Positions 61,999 through 64,000 of a DNA stretch of 64,000 nucleotides are shown one piece after another; within the stretch, counting starts at the first letter, position 1, and each line of letters starts with the position of its first letter. Made by a program: the position numbers and the translations under genes. This DNA comes from Ichthyenterobacterium magnum (lineage in GTDB: Bacteria; Bacteroidota; Bacteroidia; Flavobacteriales; Flavobacteriaceae), in NCBI RefSeq assembly GCF_003610635.1, contig NZ_RAQJ01000001.1, positions 62,001-126,000 of the forward strand, given 5' to 3'. Under the pieces are notes generated by a model. The model saw only the letters and a list, made by a program, of their open reading frames with translations. It was not told where the DNA came from and searched no databases.

Positions 61999-63789
61999 AT
62001 GAAAAAGATTGTAATAATAGCATGTATTGCTTTAGGCTTCAATGCTTGTAAAAATGACACTAAAACAAGTAGTGACGAAACAACCAATGCAGAAATTGCC
62101 TCTAACTTTAATGACATACTTAACTCATATTATGAAGAAGGCTTAAAGCTTAACCCTTTAAATGCAACTTCGGCTGGTGACAACAGATATAATGACAAGC
62201 TTCCAGATGTTTTGTCTGATGAGTATACAGCAAAAATTAAAGCGTATTACACAGATTTTAAAAACAAAATCAATCAATTTGATGATGCAAATCTATCAGA
62301 AAGTCAACAAATGAGCAAAGCTGTTTTAAATTGGGATTGTAATATCAATTTAGAACGATTAGCATTTAGAGAAGACTTGACGCCAATAAATCAAATGTGG
62401 ACACAACAACTCACCATTGGTCAATTAGCAAGTGGAGCAAGCTCGCAACCTTTTAAAACTGTTGAAGACTATAATAATTGGCTAAAACGTTTAGATGGCT
62501 ACTTATTATGGATGAACTCTGCCGAGGAAAAAATGAAAGAAGGTATTTTAATTGGTCATGTGTTACCAAAATCAATCATTAAAAAAGTGCTTCCACAGTT
62601 AGAAACTTTAACAACTACTAATTTAGACGAACACTTATTTTATAATCCTATTAAAAATTTTCCTGACAGTTTTTCTGAAGAAGACAAAACTAGGCTTACT
62701 GACAAATACAAGAATATGGTTTTAAACAAAATTGTACCTGCTTACAAAAAGCTACATGATTTTATGAGCACAACTTATTTAACTTCAGGAAGAGAAAGTA
62801 GTGGTATTTCTGACACTCCAAATGGAAAAGACTATTATAAGCATCAAATAAAAACATATACAACTACAGATATGACTGCAGACGAGGTTCATGAAATTGG
62901 ACTCAAAGAAGTAGCTCGTATTTTATCTGAAATGGAGAAAGTAAAAACTCAAGTAGGTTATAAAGGAGACCTTATCTCTTTCTTTGATTATGTAAGAAAC
63001 AATAAAGAGTTAATGCCTTTTAAAACGCCTGAAGCAGTAATTGCTAATTTTAAAAACATTCATAGCAAAATGATGCCTCAAGTAGAAAAACTATTTGATT
63101 TAAAACCAAAAACGCCATTTGAAGTAAGACGTACCGAAGCTTTTAGAGAAGCATCTGCAAGTGCCGAATACAATCCTGGATCTATTGATGGTACACGACC
63201 TGGCATCTTTTATACACCTGTACCTGATGCTACAAAATACAACACCTTTTCTGATGAGGCCTTATTTTTACATGAAGCAATTCCTGGTCATCATTTTCAA
63301 ATTTCATTACAACAAGAAAATAAAGACTTACCAAAATTCAGAAAAACATTATGGTATAGTGCTTATGGTGAAGGTTGGGCTTTATACACAGAATCTTTAG
63401 GAAAAGAATTAGGTTTATATACAGATCCTTATCAATATTTTGGTATGCTAGGCATGGAAATGCATCGTGCTATTCGCTTAGTTGTAGATACAGGATTGCA
63501 TGCAAAAGGTTGGACACGCGAGCAAGCTATTGAGTATTCATTAAAAAATGAAGCTGAAAGCGAAGCTAGTATTATTTCTGAAATAGAACGTTATATGGCA
63601 AACCCTGGACAAGCATTATCATATAAAATAGGGCAACTAAAAATTAGAAAATTACGAGCTAAAGCTGAAAAAGAACTTGGTGATAAATTTGACATTGCTC
63701 AATTTCATAATCAAGTATTAGAAACAGGGTGTATTCCTTTAGCCTTATTAGAAAATAAGATTGACAACTGGATTGCTTCTTTAAAGTAA
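61999..63789 (+). CDS. DUF885 family metallopeptidase lipoprotein
   Basis: The 596-residue protein has a lipoprotein signal (IACIALGFNAC, C17) and a DUF885 domain over nearly the whole length. The zinc site is HEAIPGHHFQ, an HExxxGH form, with a distal glutamate likely in YGEGWALYTESLG. Family members resemble M32/M3 peptidases and are thought to cut peptides in the periplasm. The acceptor is unknown. It lies downstream of a terminator and 4 bp before the next gene. Confidence 0.92.
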   Translation: MKKIVIIACIALGFNACKNDTKTSSDETTNAEIASNFNDILNSYYEEGLKLNPLNATSAGDNRYNDKLPDVLSDEYTAKIKAYYTDFKNKINQFDDANLSESQQMSKAVLNWDCNINLERLAFREDLTPINQMWTQQLTIGQLASGASSQPFKTVEDYNNWLKRLDGYLLWMNSAEEKMKEGILIGHVLPKSIIKKVLPQLETLTTTNLDEHLFYNPIKNFPDSFSEEDKTRLTDKYKNMVLNKIVPAYKKLHDFMSTTYLTSGRESSGISDTPNGKDYYKHQIKTYTTTDMTADEVHEIGLKEVARILSEMEKVKTQVGYKGDLISFFDYVRNNKELMPFKTPEAVIANFKNIHSKMMPQVEKLFDLKPKTPFEVRRTEAFREASASAEYNPGSIDGTRPGIFYTPVPDATKYNTFSDEALFLHEAIPGHHFQISLQQENKDLPKFRKTLWYSAYGEGWALYTESLGKELGLYTDPYQYFGMLGMEMHRAIRLVVDTGLHAKGWTREQAIEYSLKNEAESEASIISEIERYMANPGQALSYKIGQLKIRKLRAKAEKELGDKFDIAQFHNQVLETGCIPLALLENKIDNWIASLK

Positions 63790-63793
63790 ATTA

Positions 63794-64000
63794 ATGTCTT
63801 TTAAAACATACATCTTTATTATTTGTATATGTATTAGTAGTTTTGGTTTTACTCAAACCAATATTATTGATGCAGAAACTAAATATCCTGTATCATACGC
63901 CACAATTTCTTTTGGTAATGGTCAAGGTATATTTGCAGATGATGAAGGTGTATTTGTTTTTACTAAAAAATTATATCCAGATATAGACTCACTATATATA
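63794..64000 (+). CDS. Carboxypeptidase-regulatory-like protein, C-terminus cut off
   Basis: Sixty-nine codons are visible from the ATG at 63794. There is a signal peptide (YIFIICICISSFGFTQ). The start of a carboxypeptidase D regulatory-like beta sandwich follows: IIDAETKYPVSYATISFGNGQGIFADDEGVFVF. Proteins of this kind in Bacteroidota are often TonB-dependent transporters or surface lipoproteins with large C-terminal parts; the rest lies outside the window. The gene starts 4 bp after the DUF885 stop and is probably in the same operon. Confidence 0.8.
   Translation, partial: MSFKTYIFIICICISSFGFTQTNIIDAETKYPVSYATISFGNGQGIFADDEGVFVFTKKLYPDIDSLYI

Overview
The window is chromosomal DNA from a low-GC member of the Flavobacteriaceae (Bacteroidota), probably marine. 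The evidence is gene content: two proteins with type IX secretion (T9SS) C-terminal sorting domains, BshC of bacillithiol synthesis, a SecA of 1117 residues, WbqC and DUF2795/DUF3820/DUF922-type small proteins. Promoters also fit the Bacteroidota form (TAnnTTTG with an upstream TTG), and Shine-Dalgarno sequences are scarce. I cannot name the genus. I see no rRNA, tRNA, CRISPR array, prophage or intact insertion sequence.

Bases 1-15,600 (minus strand) are a surface-polysaccharide locus. It reads from wza (15.6 kb) through wzc, an initiating sugar transferase, tviB- and tviC-like UDP-amino-sugar uronate genes, another SDR, a methyltransferase, the Wzm/Wzt ABC exporter and a run of AT-rich decoration genes (FkbM and class I methyltransferases, DegT aminotransferase, WbqC, NeuD-type acyltransferase, beta-propeller glycosidase-like protein). 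Composition drops sharply inside wzt near 5.64 kb, which marks the edge of a variable cassette.

Bases 15.7-31.3 kb hold housekeeping and envelope genes: an ABC-F protein, a methyltransferase, a PduO-type cobalamin adenosyltransferase, DUF2795, secA, a leucine-rich T9SS protein, an M23-like peptidase, an ECF sigma/membrane-protein/DUF4097 operon, DUF2911 and meaB. Bases 31.3-37.5 kb look like a lipid-linked sugar transfer locus (epimerase, GT2, duplicated LAB_N membrane protein, GT39, PAP2 phosphatase) followed by a MATE exporter. Bases 37.9-41.1 kb contain a membrane-bound LytTR regulator with phased direct repeats in the adjoining intergenic region.

Bases 41-64 kb are mostly core genes: SGNH hydrolase, nitronate monooxygenase, T9SS subtilase, mnmA, a MORN-type protein, a lipoprotein, yidC, pyrG, a YciI/ECF42-type pair, a DUF3820-DUF922-OsmC-LysM operon, guaA, bshC, a DEAD-box helicase, a second ECF sigma/anti-sigma-like pair, DUF6249, a DUF885 metallopeptidase and the start of a carboxypeptidase-regulatory-like protein.

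The most unusual non-coding signals are four 7-bp-period tandem arrays with different units, a dispersed palindromic repeat that also lies in frame inside mnmA, the 22-bp-phased repeats beside the LytTR gene, a structured secA leader and an apparently leaderless guaA. I do not see a complete unknown defence or mobile system.
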